A model generated the notes under the pieces. The model did not search any database. It had not been told where the DNA came from and saw nothing but the letters and a program-made list of their open reading frames with translations. Shown piece after piece: positions 18,318-27,346 of a stretch of 64,000 bases of DNA (the first letter of the stretch is position 1; each line of letters opens with the position of its first letter). Source of the stretch: CAVRCA01 sp963719345 (lineage in GTDB: Bacteria > Pseudomonadota > Alphaproteobacteria > Acetobacterales > Acetobacteraceae). The stretch covers positions 1,519,439-1,583,438 of the forward strand of contig CAVRCA010000001.1 in the NCBI GenBank assembly GCA_963719345.1, in the 5' to 3' direction. The position numbers and the translations under genes were made by a program.

Positions 18318-19910
18318 TCAGTGGCCGCCGCCCCCACCGCCGCCGCCCTTCGGGATCGGCCGCAACAGGATCGCCCCCAGCATCGCGACCGTCAGCCCGA
18401 TCGCGACCAAGGTAAAGCCGTCCGAGTAGGCCATCACCAGCGCCTCCCGCCGGACCGTCAGGGCGAGGCTTCCGATGGCCTGCATTGCCGCATCGCCACC
18501 GTGCGGGGCCAGCGTGCCAGTCAGTGCCTGTAGATAGTCCTGGACCTTTGCCGAGTTGTGCGTTGCCCGCTCGGCGATCATGGAAAAATGGAATTGCTCG
18601 CGCTGCTGCACGATGGTGGACAGCAAGGCGATGCCGATCGAACCGCCCAGGTTGCGCATCATGTTGAACAGCGAGGAAGCGCTGCCCGCCTCGGACGGCG
18701 GAATGCCGACCATCGCCATCTGCGACAGCGGTGACATCAGCAGCGGCTGACCCAACGCGCGCACGAGCTGCGACCATTTGAGCTGATCGATCGCCGTATC
18801 GTGACTCATGTAGCCGTTCATGTAGCAGGACAACGCGAACAGCCCGATGCCGACGGCGACCACCAGGCGGCTGTCGACGTATTTCAGGATGAGCGGCAGG
18901 AGCGGGAACAGCAGCAGCTGCGGCAACCCCATCCACATCAGCACCTCGCCGATCTGCAGGGCGTTGTAGCCCTGCACTTGCGTCAGGTAGAGCGGCATGA
19001 TGTAGACGGTGCCGTAAAGGGCGAGCCCGGTCGCGAGATTCATCGCCGTCGCCGCGCCCAGCGAGCGGTTTTTGAGTAGCCGCAGGTTCAGCAGCGGTTC
19101 CCGGCGGGTGAACTGGATGACCAGGAACGCGGTAAGGAAAATCGCGGCGAGCCAAGCGGTGACGCGGATGCCCTGATCGCCGAACCAGTCTTTTCTCTGG
19201 CCTTCCTCCAGCATGTACGTCAGGCAGCCGAGCCCGATTGCCATGCAGAAGATGCCCAGCCAGTCGCCGCGCAGAAAACGCGACAGCTGCGCCGGCGCGT
19301 TGTCCAGCCCGTACCAGATCAGCCCGACCAGCAGAATTCCGGGCAACAGGTTGATGTAGAAAATCCACTGCCAGCCGTAATTCTCGGTCAGCCAGCCGCC
19401 GATCGTCGGACCGATCGCCGGGGCGAACGTGGCGGAAAAGCCGAACATCGCCGAGCCGATGGCGCGCTTCGACGGCGGCAGCCGCGTCATCAGGATGGTG
19501 AAGGCAAGCGGGATCAGCACGCCGCCGCAGAACCCCTGGCCGACCCGGAAAAGGATCATCTGCGTGAGGCTGGTCGCCGTGCCGCAGAACACCGAGAACA
19601 GCAGGAAGAAGCCGCAATTGACCAGCAGGTAGCGGCGTAGGCCGAACACCTGGGCGAGCCAGCCGCTCAGCGGGATGACGATGATCTCGGCGATCAGATA
19701 GCCCGTGGAAATCCAGCTTCCCTCGTCCAGCGACGCGCCGAGCGAGCCCTGAATGTCGGCGAGCGAGGAATTGGTGATCTGGATGTCGAGTACCGCCATG
19801 AAGGCGCCGAGCACCCCGCCGATGACCGCTAACCAGTTGCGCAGCGGCACCGCATCGCTGGCCGGCGGAGCAGCCGCCGGCGCGTGCGGTGCGAGGGTGG
19901 TGGCGCTCAT
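18318..19910 (-). CDS. emrB: DHA2-family multidrug MFS transporter, EmrB type
   Basis: A 530-residue inner-membrane drug/proton antiporter with about 14 hydrophobic segments. DHA2 markers are the first helix GAFMAVLDIQITNSSLADIQGSLGAS, motif A-like GWLAQVFGLRRYLL, and motif C-like GPTIGGWLTENYGWQWIFYINLLPG. The C-terminus ends in an unusual Gly tract followed by His (PIPKGGGGGGGGH), probably flexible. It overlaps the upstream emrA by 4 nt and is the last gene of a marR-emrA-emrB operon. It would partner the HlyD-type adaptor and an outer-membrane TolC encoded elsewhere to expel hydrophobic toxicants. Confidence 0.93.
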   Translation of the reverse strand: MSATTLAPHAPAAAPPASDAVPLRNWLAVIGGVLGAFMAVLDIQITNSSLADIQGSLGASLDEGSWISTGYLIAEIIVIPLSGWLAQVFGLRRYLLVNCGFFLLFSVFCGTATSLTQMILFRVGQGFCGGVLIPLAFTILMTRLPPSKRAIGSAMFGFSATFAPAIGPTIGGWLTENYGWQWIFYINLLPGILLVGLIWYGLDNAPAQLSRFLRGDWLGIFCMAIGLGCLTYMLEEGQRKDWFGDQGIRVTAWLAAIFLTAFLVIQFTRREPLLNLRLLKNRSLGAATAMNLATGLALYGTVYIMPLYLTQVQGYNALQIGEVLMWMGLPQLLLFPLLPLILKYVDSRLVVAVGIGLFALSCYMNGYMSHDTAIDQLKWSQLVRALGQPLLMSPLSQMAMVGIPPSEAGSASSLFNMMRNLGGSIGIALLSTIVQQREQFHFSMIAERATHNSAKVQDYLQALTGTLAPHGGDAAMQAIGSLALTVRREALVMAYSDGFTLVAIGLTVAMLGAILLRPIPKGGGGGGGGH

Positions 19911-21148
19911 CGGCGGCTGGCCACCGCCCCTGCCCTTGCCGGAGCCGCGTCGACCAGGGTGTGGGGCGGGCCATCCGGCCGAGTACGCGTGTCGACGCTG
20001 GCATCCACCGACAGTCCGGGGCGCAGCTTGGCGAGCATCGCCTCATCGGCCGGGTCGAGCAGGATCTTCACCGGCACGCGCTGCACGATTTTCGTGAAGT
20101 TGCCGGTTGCGTTCTCCGGCGGCAACAGCGCGAACTGCGCCCCGGAACCGGGCGCGAGACTGTCGATCCGACCGCTGAGCGTGACGCCGGGCAGCATGTC
20201 GACCGAGACCGTGACGCGCTCGCCGCGCCACATATCGGCAAGCTGGGTCTCCTTGAAGTTGGCGACGACATAGATGTCGCGCCCGGTCGGCACGATGTCC
20301 ATGATACGGGTGCCGGGCTGCACGTACTGGCCGAGCCGCAGGCTGCGGTCGCCCACGGCGCCCTCGATCGGCGCGATGATCGAGGTGTAACTCAGGTTGA
20401 GCTCGGCCTGCGCCTGCGCGGCCTGCACCCGGGCCAGCGCGGCCACCGCCTTGCCGCGTTGCGCCTGCAACACCTGCACCTGTTGCTGTGCCGCTGCGAA
20501 GGCGGCCCGGCTGCGCGCAAGGGCCGCAGTGCGCGAGCGGATGTCGGAGTCGGCCTGCTCCGCTCGCTGCACGGTGCCGTTTCCGGTGCGCATCAGCGCG
20601 GTGTAGCGATTGTAGTCGGAGCGGGCGAAGTCGAGCGCCGCCTGTGCCGAGGCGATATCGGTCTGCGCCTCCTCGATGGTGGCCTTCTGCATCGCGATCT
20701 GCGCATCCAGGTTGCCGATGTCGGCCTGCGCGGACTGAGCGTCGGCCTTGGCCTGATCGAGCGCGGTAACGAAGTCGCGTTCGTCGATCCTGGCCAGGAC
20801 CTGTCCGGCCTGGACACGCTGGTTGTCGGTCACCAGCACGTCCTTGATGTAGCCGGCGACGCGCGGCGCGATGGTGACGGCGTCCGCCTGGGTGTAGGCG
20901 TCGTCCGTCGCTTCCAGGAAGCGTCCCGTCGTCCACCAATAATGACCATACCAGCCCGCCGTGCTGAGCACGACCAGGGCCAGTGCGGCGAACAGGAGAC
21001 GGCGCAAGCGACGCGGGCGCACCGGCGGCGTGACACTTGCCAGGATATCGCGCTCGGCAAGAGCCGGCGGGCGAGCAACTTCGGATTGCGCCAGACCGGC
21101 CAGGGCCAGACTGGTCGGGCTGCGACCCGGCAACTGTGAACCGTCCAT
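19907..21148 (-). CDS. emrA: HlyD/EmrA-family membrane fusion protein
   Basis: A 413-residue periplasmic adaptor. One N-terminal membrane anchor (about residues 48-66) follows a basic stretch. A beta-barrel/lipoyl half (VTIAPRVAGYIKDVLVTDNQRVQAGQVLARID) comes next. A long Ala/Gln-rich coiled-coil hairpin (about residues 110-215) and the returning lipoyl half with LSYTSIIAPIEGAVGDRSLRLGQYV follow. This is the standard EmrA layout bridging EmrB and TolC. It lies 1 nt downstream of the marR stop and overlaps emrB, so the three genes are one transcript controlled by the MarR repressor. Confidence 0.93.
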   Translation of the reverse strand: MDGSQLPGRSPTSLALAGLAQSEVARPPALAERDILASVTPPVRPRRLRRLLFAALALVVLSTAGWYGHYWWTTGRFLEATDDAYTQADAVTIAPRVAGYIKDVLVTDNQRVQAGQVLARIDERDFVTALDQAKADAQSAQADIGNLDAQIAMQKATIEEAQTDIASAQAALDFARSDYNRYTALMRTGNGTVQRAEQADSDIRSRTAALARSRAAFAAAQQQVQVLQAQRGKAVAALARVQAAQAQAELNLSYTSIIAPIEGAVGDRSLRLGQYVQPGTRIMDIVPTGRDIYVVANFKETQLADMWRGERVTVSVDMLPGVTLSGRIDSLAPGSGAQFALLPPENATGNFTKIVQRVPVKILLDPADEAMLAKLRPGLSVDASVDTRTRPDGPPHTLVDAAPARAGAVASRR

Positions 21149-21149
21149 C

Positions 21150-21728
21150 TCAGCCCTCGTCGATTGTCGTTGCGCGGAGATCAGCGTCGTCCGGGTCCGA
21201 GGGCGTGACCGGCACCGGTCGGCAGCCCTCCAAGGCGAGCAGCGCGTCGAGTTGCGCCGCCAGGCAGGCGCGCCCTTCTGCCGGCAAGCGGCCGAAGAAC
21301 GCCTCCTGCGTCGCCAGCGCGATCGGGATGGCCTCGTCGAGCGCGGCGCGGCCCAGCCGCGTCACATCGACCCGATTGGCGCGTGGGTCGGCCGGATGCG
21401 GCGTGCGCTCCACGTATCCCTTGTCCTCCAGCAACCGGAGGATTTTTGACGCCATCATCCGGTCCAGTTTCGCATACGAGGCGATCCGGGTCTGGGTCGG
21501 CACCTCGCGGCAGCGGGCAAGCCATGCCGTGTTGGCCAGCACGACGAACTGCATGTGCGTCAGGTCAAGCGGTGCGAGCGCGCCTTCCAGCCGCCGCTGC
21601 CAGGCGTGCAGCACGTGCCACAACCGAAAGCCGAACGTCTCTTCCGGGCGGCAAAGCACCCTTGGCAGCTTACCGGACGGACCCTCTTCGGCGGTCGCGT
21701 CGGACCGATCCACGATGTGTTGATCCAT
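21150..21728 (-). CDS. MarR-family transcriptional regulator
   Basis: A 192-residue winged-helix regulator. The core reads HMQFVVLANTAWL, then the recognition region TRIASYAKLDRMMASKILRLLEDKGYVERTPHPADPRANRVDVTRLGRAAL (about residues 58-130), with the wing Asp-Pro-Arg typical of MarR. N- and C-terminal tails are longer than usual and acidic. It heads the emrAB operon and very probably represses it until a phenolic or hydrophobic ligand binds. An AGAGAAAG ribosome-binding site precedes ATG 21728. A palindromic site between the -35 and -10 elements upstream supports autoregulation. Confidence 0.92.
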   Translation of the reverse strand: MDQHIVDRSDATAEEGPSGKLPRVLCRPEETFGFRLWHVLHAWQRRLEGALAPLDLTHMQFVVLANTAWLARCREVPTQTRIASYAKLDRMMASKILRLLEDKGYVERTPHPADPRANRVDVTRLGRAALDEAIPIALATQEAFFGRLPAEGRACLAAQLDALLALEGCRPVPVTPSDPDDADLRATTIDEG

Positions 21729-21749
21729 AAGCTTTCTCTCGTCGGAGAC

Positions 21750-21778
21750 AGATATAAGTCATGACTACAATCCGACAA
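21750..21778 (-). promoter_or_regulatory. marR-emrAB promoter with embedded palindromic operator
   Basis: Read on the minus strand, TTGTCG and TATATC form -35 and -10 boxes with 16-bp spacing (or ATATCT with 17). The spacer contains the perfect 10-bp palindrome AGTCATGACT (21757-21766). A repressor bound there would block RNA polymerase. This is the expected layout for MarR autoregulation; binding itself is inferred. Confidence 0.55.
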
Positions 21779-22009
21779 GCAGGCGCAGGCGATTCCAGCT
21801 GGACTCGCTCCGGTGCATGGAGATCAGGCGGTTCAACTTGCCGGGCCCCCGGCGAACGGAAACAGTTCAGAAACCGATTGCCCCTGAGGGGGCATCATGC
21901 CACGATGCACTGCACAATCACCGCTGATCCAGGCGATGCATGTGGCAGATGCCTCTTAGATGAGCGGCTAAACCTGTTCCCCGGAATTTGAACTCGTAGG
22001 AGGCGCTTG

Positions 22010-22444
22010 ATGCTCGATCAGCCCACGGTCAACCGGTTTGCCCATGTTCGACCAGACGATACCGAGTGGAAGGGCGAAGGACTTCGGGACTTTTTTCTTT
22101 ATCGCGATCTCGGCGTCGCGGCGGCGACCGGGGGACGGGTGCTCGCCCAACTGGTGAAGGCCAATGAGGCGCCGGAGCACGGCACCGGGTGGCACCGGCA
22201 CACGGCCGAGTTCCATATCGTCTACATGATCAAGGGCTGGGCGAAGTTCATGTACGAGGACAAGGAGCACCTGGTTGCGGCCGGTGACTGCGTGCACCAG
22301 CGGCCCGGCATCACGCACTTCCTGTTCGACTACTCACCCGACATGGAATACCTCGAAATCGTGTCGCCGGCCGATTTCGGGACGCTTGACGTCGAGGCTC
22401 CCTGCGCCGTGCCGCAGCCCGCAGCCTGGGCTTCGGCGGATTAA
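22010..22444 (+). CDS. Cupin-domain protein
   Basis: A 144-residue single-cupin protein. Metal-binding motif 1 is represented by GTGWHRHTAEFHIVYMIKGWAKFMYED (His-x-His and Glu/His) and motif 2 by AAGDCVHQRPGITHFLFDY. The start ATG 22010 has a strong TAGGAGG 7 nt upstream. Such small cupins may be dioxygenases, isomerases or ligand-binding proteins, and the sequence does not decide. The 230 bp upstream contain a short inverted repeat TGCCCC-TGAG-GGGGCA (21879-21894) and nothing else I recognise. It is convergent with the GST gene. Confidence 0.82.
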   Translation: MLDQPTVNRFAHVRPDDTEWKGEGLRDFFLYRDLGVAAATGGRVLAQLVKANEAPEHGTGWHRHTAEFHIVYMIKGWAKFMYEDKEHLVAAGDCVHQRPGITHFLFDYSPDMEYLEIVSPADFGTLDVEAPCAVPQPAAWASAD

Positions 22445-22474
22445 CCGCTCCGCCGGGCTGGCAATCGGGCGAGC

Positions 22475-23131
22475 TCAGAACTCGACTTCCAGTTCCTCGA
22501 TCTGCTCGGGTTCCTGCCTTGCCGCGGCGAGCCATTCCTGCATGTCCGGCCATTGCAGGATCTGGGCGCAGTATCCCGTGCAGACCGGGTCCAAATGCAC
22601 GTCGTATGTCCGAAACCGGGTTACGACGGGCGCGTACATCGCGTCGGCGACGGTCGGCCGCGGGCCGAACAGCCACGGGCCCTCGTATGTGGTCAGACAC
22701 TCGCGCCAGATGTCGGCGATGCGGTCGATGTCGGCCTGCGCCGAGGACCACACGATGAAACCTGGGCGATGACTTTTCAGGTTCATCGGCAGGGACGACC
22801 GCAGCGCCGAAAACCCGGAATGCATTTCACCGGAAATCGAACGGCAGCGCGCGCGGGCGGCGCGGTCGGCGGGATACATCCCCGCGTCAGGCATGATCTC
22901 GTTGAGGTACTCGCCGATCGCCATCGTGTCCCAGATGCTCAGGCCGTCGTGCATGAGGCAGGGGAGCAGGATGGAGGACGACCGGAGAAGCAGTTCGGCA
23001 CGGGCCGCAGGATCATCGGCGGATACCACCTTCTCCTCGAACGGCAGACCCGATATCCGGGTGAGCAGAAAACCCCGCAAACACCATGAGGAATAATTTT
23101 TGCTGCTGATCAGCAGGGTCGCGTTCACCAT
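22475..23131 (-). CDS. Glutathione S-transferase family protein
   Basis: A 218-residue GST. The N-terminal thioredoxin-like domain starts LLISSKNYSSWCLRGFLLTRISGLPFEE, with Ser/Cys at the active-site turn. Then come the glutathione-contact loop SSSILLPCLMHDGLSIWDTMAIGEYLNE (the usual PxL...ES pattern is modified to D/T) and an alpha-helical C-terminal domain with GPRPTVADAMYAPVVTRF. It would conjugate or reduce electrophiles with glutathione in the cytoplasm. Start ATG 23131 gives MVNATLLISS. It is divergent from the PHB depolymerase. An inverted repeat CGCTTG-N9-CAAGCG (23149-23169) lies between the two. Confidence 0.88.
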   Translation of the reverse strand: MVNATLLISSKNYSSWCLRGFLLTRISGLPFEEKVVSADDPAARAELLLRSSSILLPCLMHDGLSIWDTMAIGEYLNEIMPDAGMYPADRAARARCRSISGEMHSGFSALRSSLPMNLKSHRPGFIVWSSAQADIDRIADIWRECLTTYEGPWLFGPRPTVADAMYAPVVTRFRTYDVHLDPVCTGYCAQILQWPDMQEWLAAARQEPEQIEELEVEF

Positions 23132-23269
23132 TGGCTGGGTACCTTCGGCGCTTGGGGCCTCGACAAGCGATCGTAACACATGCAGCCTTTGTGCCGGAGC
23201 GCAAAACTTGCCCGCGTTGAATGCCATCTCGCCAAGCGCTCCACCATGACTGAGGTAAGCCGTGCTCCG

Positions 23270-24526
23270 ATGATGTACCAACTCTACCAGGCTCAGGCCG
23301 ACGCACTCGCGGCGGTGCGCCTGCTGGCGCGCGTCGGCTCCGGGTGGGCGCGGCAGATGGATGTCGGCCCCCGCACCCCGCCGCTCCTGCGCCACATGGC
23401 GGCCACATGCGAGGTGCTTCTTGCGGCCGGTCTGACGCACCAGCGCCCGTCCTTCGGGATCGAGCATGTCCGCATGGGCAACCGCGACGTGCAGATCACG
23501 GAGGAGATCGCCGACGACACGCCGTTCGGCACGCTGCTCCACTTCAAGAAGGACTCGCAGGTCCACCAGCCTCGCGTGCTGGTCGTGGCCCCGATGTCGG
23601 GCCATTTCGCCACCTTGCTGCGCGGGACGGTGCAGATCCTGCTGCCGGAGCACGATCTCTACGTCACCGACTGGAAGAACGCCCGCGACATCGGCGTCGG
23701 CCACGGCGGCTTCGGGCTCGACGATTTCGTCGACCACATCATCCGCTTCGTGGAGACGATGGGCGACGGCAGCCACGTCGTCGCGGTCTGCCAGCCCACG
23801 GTGCCGGCGCTGACGGCGACGGCGGTGATGGCGCAGGGCGGCAATCCCGCCCAGCCCCGCAGCCTCACCCTCATGGCCGGCCCGATCGACACCCGCATCA
23901 ACCCGACCAAGGTCAACGAACTCGCTCAGTCGCGGCCGATCGAGTGGTTCGAGCGGGAGCTGATCGGCCGGGTTCCGTGGCGGTTCCACGGTGCCGGGCG
24001 ACGGGTCTACCCCGGGTTCCTGCAACTCTCCGCGTTCATGCTGATGAACCTCGACCGCCATGTCGCGGCGCATTTCAAGCAGTTCCGAGACCTGGTCGGC
24101 GGCGATACCGCGAGCGCGTTGGCGCACAAGCGCTTCTACGACGAGTATGGCGCGGTGATGGACCTCCCCGCGGAGTTCTACTTGCAGACCGTGCGCCGGA
24201 TTTTTCAGGACCATGAGTTGCCGTCGGGCCGCATGACCTGGCACGGCCACAAGGTTCGTCCGTCGGCCATCCGCCGCACCGCGCTGTTCACGGTCGAGGG
24301 CGAGCGCGACGACATCTGCTCGATCGGCCAGACCCTGGCGGCGCAAGACCTCTGCACCGGCATCCGACCGGCGATCAAGCGACACCATCTGCAGGCCGGC
24401 GTCGGCCACTACGGCGTGTTCAGCGGCAAGCGGTGGGCGAACGACATCTATCCCCGCGTGCGCGAGATGATCCAGGCGACAAGCGGTGCGGCGAGCCGCC
24501 GGACCGGTGTCGCCCGGCCGGCCTGA
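23270..24526 (+). CDS. phaZ: Intracellular polyhydroxyalkanoate depolymerase
   Basis: A protein of about 418 residues belonging to the PhaZ1-type intracellular PHB depolymerases. The N-terminus MMYQLYQAQADALAAVR is diagnostic. The nucleophile is the Cys of VAVCQPTVPAL (residue 174 from this start), equivalent to the catalytic Cys183 of the Ralstonia enzyme. Other family blocks are LLPEHDLYVTDWKNARD, GPIDTRINPTKVN and the C-terminal GVGHYGVFSGKRW with the catalytic His. It hydrolyses native PHB granules to 3-hydroxybutyrate or its CoA derivative. ATG 23246 is an alternative start; I prefer MMYQ because the family starts there. Confidence 0.92.
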   Translation: MMYQLYQAQADALAAVRLLARVGSGWARQMDVGPRTPPLLRHMAATCEVLLAAGLTHQRPSFGIEHVRMGNRDVQITEEIADDTPFGTLLHFKKDSQVHQPRVLVVAPMSGHFATLLRGTVQILLPEHDLYVTDWKNARDIGVGHGGFGLDDFVDHIIRFVETMGDGSHVVAVCQPTVPALTATAVMAQGGNPAQPRSLTLMAGPIDTRINPTKVNELAQSRPIEWFERELIGRVPWRFHGAGRRVYPGFLQLSAFMLMNLDRHVAAHFKQFRDLVGGDTASALAHKRFYDEYGAVMDLPAEFYLQTVRRIFQDHELPSGRMTWHGHKVRPSAIRRTALFTVEGERDDICSIGQTLAAQDLCTGIRPAIKRHHLQAGVGHYGVFSGKRWANDIYPRVREMIQATSGAASRRTGVARPA

Positions 24527-24603
24527 CCGGCCCCTTCGCCCCTCCCCTCTGTTGCCGGTCGACGATCCGGACTAGCGTTGGCCAACGAGCCACCGGAGGC
24601 GCC

Positions 24604-25515
24604 ATGCCGCAGCAACGTCCCGCCCTCAGCCTGGTCGCCGTGCCCGGCCGTCGCCGGGCGACCGTGGAGATCGCGCGCGAGATCGAGCGCCGCGGCTTTG
24701 CGGGCATCTACGTGCCCAGCATGTTCAGCAACTTCTCGCTCTGCGAGGCTCTGGCCTGGAACACCGAACGTATCCCGTTCGGCACCGCGATCGCGCCGAT
24801 CTACGCCCGCACGGTCTCGGACTTCGCCCAGTCCGCCGCCTTCATCCACGAGGTGTCCGGCGGCCGGTTCCGCTTCGGCATCGGCGTCGCGCACGCACCG
24901 AGCCATGCCCGCATGAACGTGACGGTCGGCAAGCCGATCAGCGACACCCGGGAGTTCGTCGAGCGCTACAAGGCGCAGCAGGGCAACGGCGAGCTGCCGC
25001 CCATCATCCTTGCCGCGCTGCGCAAGCGCATGGTCGCGCTGTCGGCTGAGATCGCCGACGGCGTGGTGTTCGCCAACGCCAGCCGCTCCGCCATGGGGCG
25101 CTCGCTCGCGAATTTGCCGGAAGCGCAGCGGAGCGCTCCCGCTTTCTTCATCGGCGACATGATCCCCACCTGCATCTCGGACGACATCGAGGCCGCAAAG
25201 GCGGTGAACCGGCGCACTCTCACCTCCTACCTACTGTTGCCGAACTACCGCAACTACTGGAAGGAGTGCGGCTATATCGAGGAGATGGCAGCCGTCGAGC
25301 GCGCGATCGCGGAGGACCGGCGCGAAGACCTCCCGAACTGCATGAGCGACGCATGGCTCGCCGACGTGTCGCTGTTCGGCCCCGCGGCGCGGGTGCGCGA
25401 TGAGCTGGAGAAATGGTATGCGGCCGGCGTGCGCACGCCGATCGTGGTCCCCTCCTCGGCCGCCGGCAATCAGATGCGTGCGCTGCAGGAAGTGTTCGAC
25501 ACATTTACCGGCTGA
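24604..25515 (+). CDS. LLM-class flavin/F420-dependent oxidoreductase
   Basis: A 303-residue luciferase-like TIM-barrel protein. The N-terminal barrel strand region IEIAREIERRGFAGIYVPSMF is followed by IPFGTAIAPIYARTVSDFAQSAAFIHEVSGGRFRFGIGVAHAPSH, the usual flavin-phosphate neighbourhood. The C-terminal block AARVRDELEKWYAAGVRTPIVVP is the family end. It resembles N5,N10-methylene-tetrahydromethanopterin-reductase-like proteins; FMN or F420 use cannot be decided. It starts 77 nt after phaZ and is followed 14 nt later by the acyl-CoA synthetase, so it may be in a phaZ-LLM-ligase operon. Confidence 0.87.
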   Translation: MPQQRPALSLVAVPGRRRATVEIAREIERRGFAGIYVPSMFSNFSLCEALAWNTERIPFGTAIAPIYARTVSDFAQSAAFIHEVSGGRFRFGIGVAHAPSHARMNVTVGKPISDTREFVERYKAQQGNGELPPIILAALRKRMVALSAEIADGVVFANASRSAMGRSLANLPEAQRSAPAFFIGDMIPTCISDDIEAAKAVNRRTLTSYLLLPNYRNYWKECGYIEEMAAVERAIAEDRREDLPNCMSDAWLADVSLFGPAARVRDELEKWYAAGVRTPIVVPSSAAGNQMRALQEVFDTFTG

Positions 25516-25529
25516 GCGGGCAACGCCAG

Positions 25530-27224
25530 ATGAGCGATACCGACATCCTCGCGACGCTGCACGGTCTGTGGAATGAGAACTGGCCGCCTGGCGTGCCGCG
25601 CGCACCGCATTACCCGTTCGGTGAAATCCCGCTGAGCGATTATTTGCGCAAGTGGGCGCAGCGGCAGCCGGATACGGCGGCCCTGATCTTCTACGGCCGA
25701 GAAATCAGCTATGCCGAGCTGGATCGTCTGAGCGACCGCTTCGCCGCCCTCATCGCCGCCCATGGCGCGCGGCCGGGCGACCGCATCGCCGTCTTCCTGC
25801 CGAACTGCCCGCAGTTCCACATCGCGTTCTTCGGCATCCTCAAGGCCGGCTGCGTCCACGTCCCGGTCAACCCGCTGTTCAAGGAACACGAACTGCTCGA
25901 CGAACTGACCGACACCGGTGCCGAGATCATGGTCGTGCAGGACCGGTTGTTCGACCTGGTGCAGACGGTGCGCGAGCAATCCATGCTGCGCACGATCATG
26001 GTCACCAGCCTGCAGGAGATGATCCCGGAGCGGCCGAGTTTTGCCGTCCATCCGACCATCGTCGGTCCACCGATCGAGAGTCCGGGCGCGCTGGACCTGA
26101 TGCCCGCGTTGCAGGCGATCTCGGACCCGCCTCCCGCGTACCAGGCGAGCTTGGACGCGCTCGCCGCCCTGAACTACACGAGCGGCACCACCGGCATGCC
26201 GAAGGGGTGCGAGCACACGCAGCGCGACATGCTCTACACCGCGGCAACCTCGAACAGTTGCGCGCTCCGCATCGAGCCGGGCGAGGTCTGCCTCTGCTTC
26301 GCGCCGATCTTCTGGATTGCCGGCGAGGATATGGGCATCATCATCCCGGTGTTTGCCGGCGCAACGTGCGTGCTGATGGCGCGCTGGGACACGCGCGGCT
26401 TCATGCAGGCGGTCGAGGCGCACCGCGTTTCGCAGGCTTGGCTGCTTGTCGACAGCGTCGCCGACATCCTCGACCACCCGGAGCTTGCGCAGCACGATCT
26501 CCGCTCGTTGCAGAAGGTCTCGGCGTCGTCGCTGCTCAAGAAGATGTCCCTCGAGTATCGTACCCGCTGGCGCGCGCTCACCGGTGCCACGCTGGTCGAG
26601 GCCGCGTACGGGATGACGGAGACGCAGACGTTCGATACCTTCACCACCGGGCTGCAGGACGACGACCGGGACCTCAATGCGCAACCGACCTTCGTCGGGC
26701 TGCCGATGCCCGGGACCGAAATCCTCATCCGCGATTTCGGGACCGGCGCGCCTCTGCCGATCGGCGATGAAGGAGAAATCACCATCCGCTCACCGTCGGT
26801 GACGCGCGGCTACTGGCAGAAGCCGGAAGCCACGCGGGCAAGCTTCATCGACGGCTGGCTGCGCACGGGCGACATCGGCGCCTTCGACGAGCACGGTTTC
26901 CTTCGTTATCTCGGCCGCCGCAAGGAAATGCTGAAGGTGCGCGGGATGAGCGTGTTCCCGACCGAGATCGAGGCGATCCTCGGCAAGCATCCCGACATCA
27001 TCGGCTCCGGGGTCATCGGGGTGCCCGATGCCGACAAGGGCCAGATCCCGCTCGCCGCCGTCACGTTGAAGCCGGGTGCCACGCTGACCGAGAACGAACT
27101 CGCCGCCTGGTGCCAGCGCAACATGGCAACCTACAAGGTCCCGCGCGTCCGCATCCTCGCCGAGCTGCCGATGACCGCGACCGGCAAGGTCAAGAAGGAG
27201 GAGCTGGCAAAGCTGCTGTCCTGA
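25530..27224 (+). CDS. AMP-forming acyl-CoA synthetase/ligase
   Basis: A 564-residue member of the ANL adenylating family. The P-loop is YTSGTTGMPKGCEH (about residues 214-227). A5 is AAYGMTETQTFD, A7 is LRTGDIGAFDEHGFLRYLGRRKEMLKVRG and A10 is PMTATGKVKKEEL with the catalytic Lys. It activates a carboxylic acid to the CoA thioester through an acyl-AMP. The acid-binding region does not reveal the substrate. The start ATG 25530 lies 14 nt behind the LLM oxidoreductase gene. An 84-bp double-palindrome repeat follows the stop and may terminate both this and the convergent epoxide hydrolase transcript. Confidence 0.92.
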   Translation: MSDTDILATLHGLWNENWPPGVPRAPHYPFGEIPLSDYLRKWAQRQPDTAALIFYGREISYAELDRLSDRFAALIAAHGARPGDRIAVFLPNCPQFHIAFFGILKAGCVHVPVNPLFKEHELLDELTDTGAEIMVVQDRLFDLVQTVREQSMLRTIMVTSLQEMIPERPSFAVHPTIVGPPIESPGALDLMPALQAISDPPPAYQASLDALAALNYTSGTTGMPKGCEHTQRDMLYTAATSNSCALRIEPGEVCLCFAPIFWIAGEDMGIIIPVFAGATCVLMARWDTRGFMQAVEAHRVSQAWLLVDSVADILDHPELAQHDLRSLQKVSASSLLKKMSLEYRTRWRALTGATLVEAAYGMTETQTFDTFTTGLQDDDRDLNAQPTFVGLPMPGTEILIRDFGTGAPLPIGDEGEITIRSPSVTRGYWQKPEATRASFIDGWLRTGDIGAFDEHGFLRYLGRRKEMLKVRGMSVFPTEIEAILGKHPDIIGSGVIGVPDADKGQIPLAAVTLKPGATLTENELAAWCQRNMATYKVPRVRILAELPMTATGKVKKEELAKLLS

Positions 27225-27247
27225 TTTTGCCGAGCACACCTGCTTCC

Positions 27248-27331
27248 GTCATTGCCGGGCTCGTCCCGGCAATCCATGCCGCCGACCCCTTCAGCCGGGG
27301 ATGGATGCCCGGAACAAGTCCGGGCATGACG
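27248..27331. repeat. REP-like double-palindrome repeat, copy 1
   Basis: Two stem-loops in tandem: TTGCCGGG-loop-CCCGGCAA and ATGCCCGGA-loop-TCCGGGCAT, flanked by GTCAT and ATGAC. The copy lies between two convergent genes. Near-identical copies are at 34304 and 47676. Confidence 0.85.
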
Positions 27332-27346
27332 GGTGTGGTTACGATT

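Noticed and set aside
21879..21894. TGCCCC-TGAG-GGGGCA hairpin upstream of the cupin gene
   Set aside because: Short, more than 100 nt from the start codon and without promoter elements. It may be chance in GC-rich DNA.
22475..24409. 644-codon minus-strand frame covering the GST and the PHB depolymerase region
   Set aside because: Only its last 219 codons (from 23131) encode the GST. The rest is antisense to phaZ and has no recognisable family.
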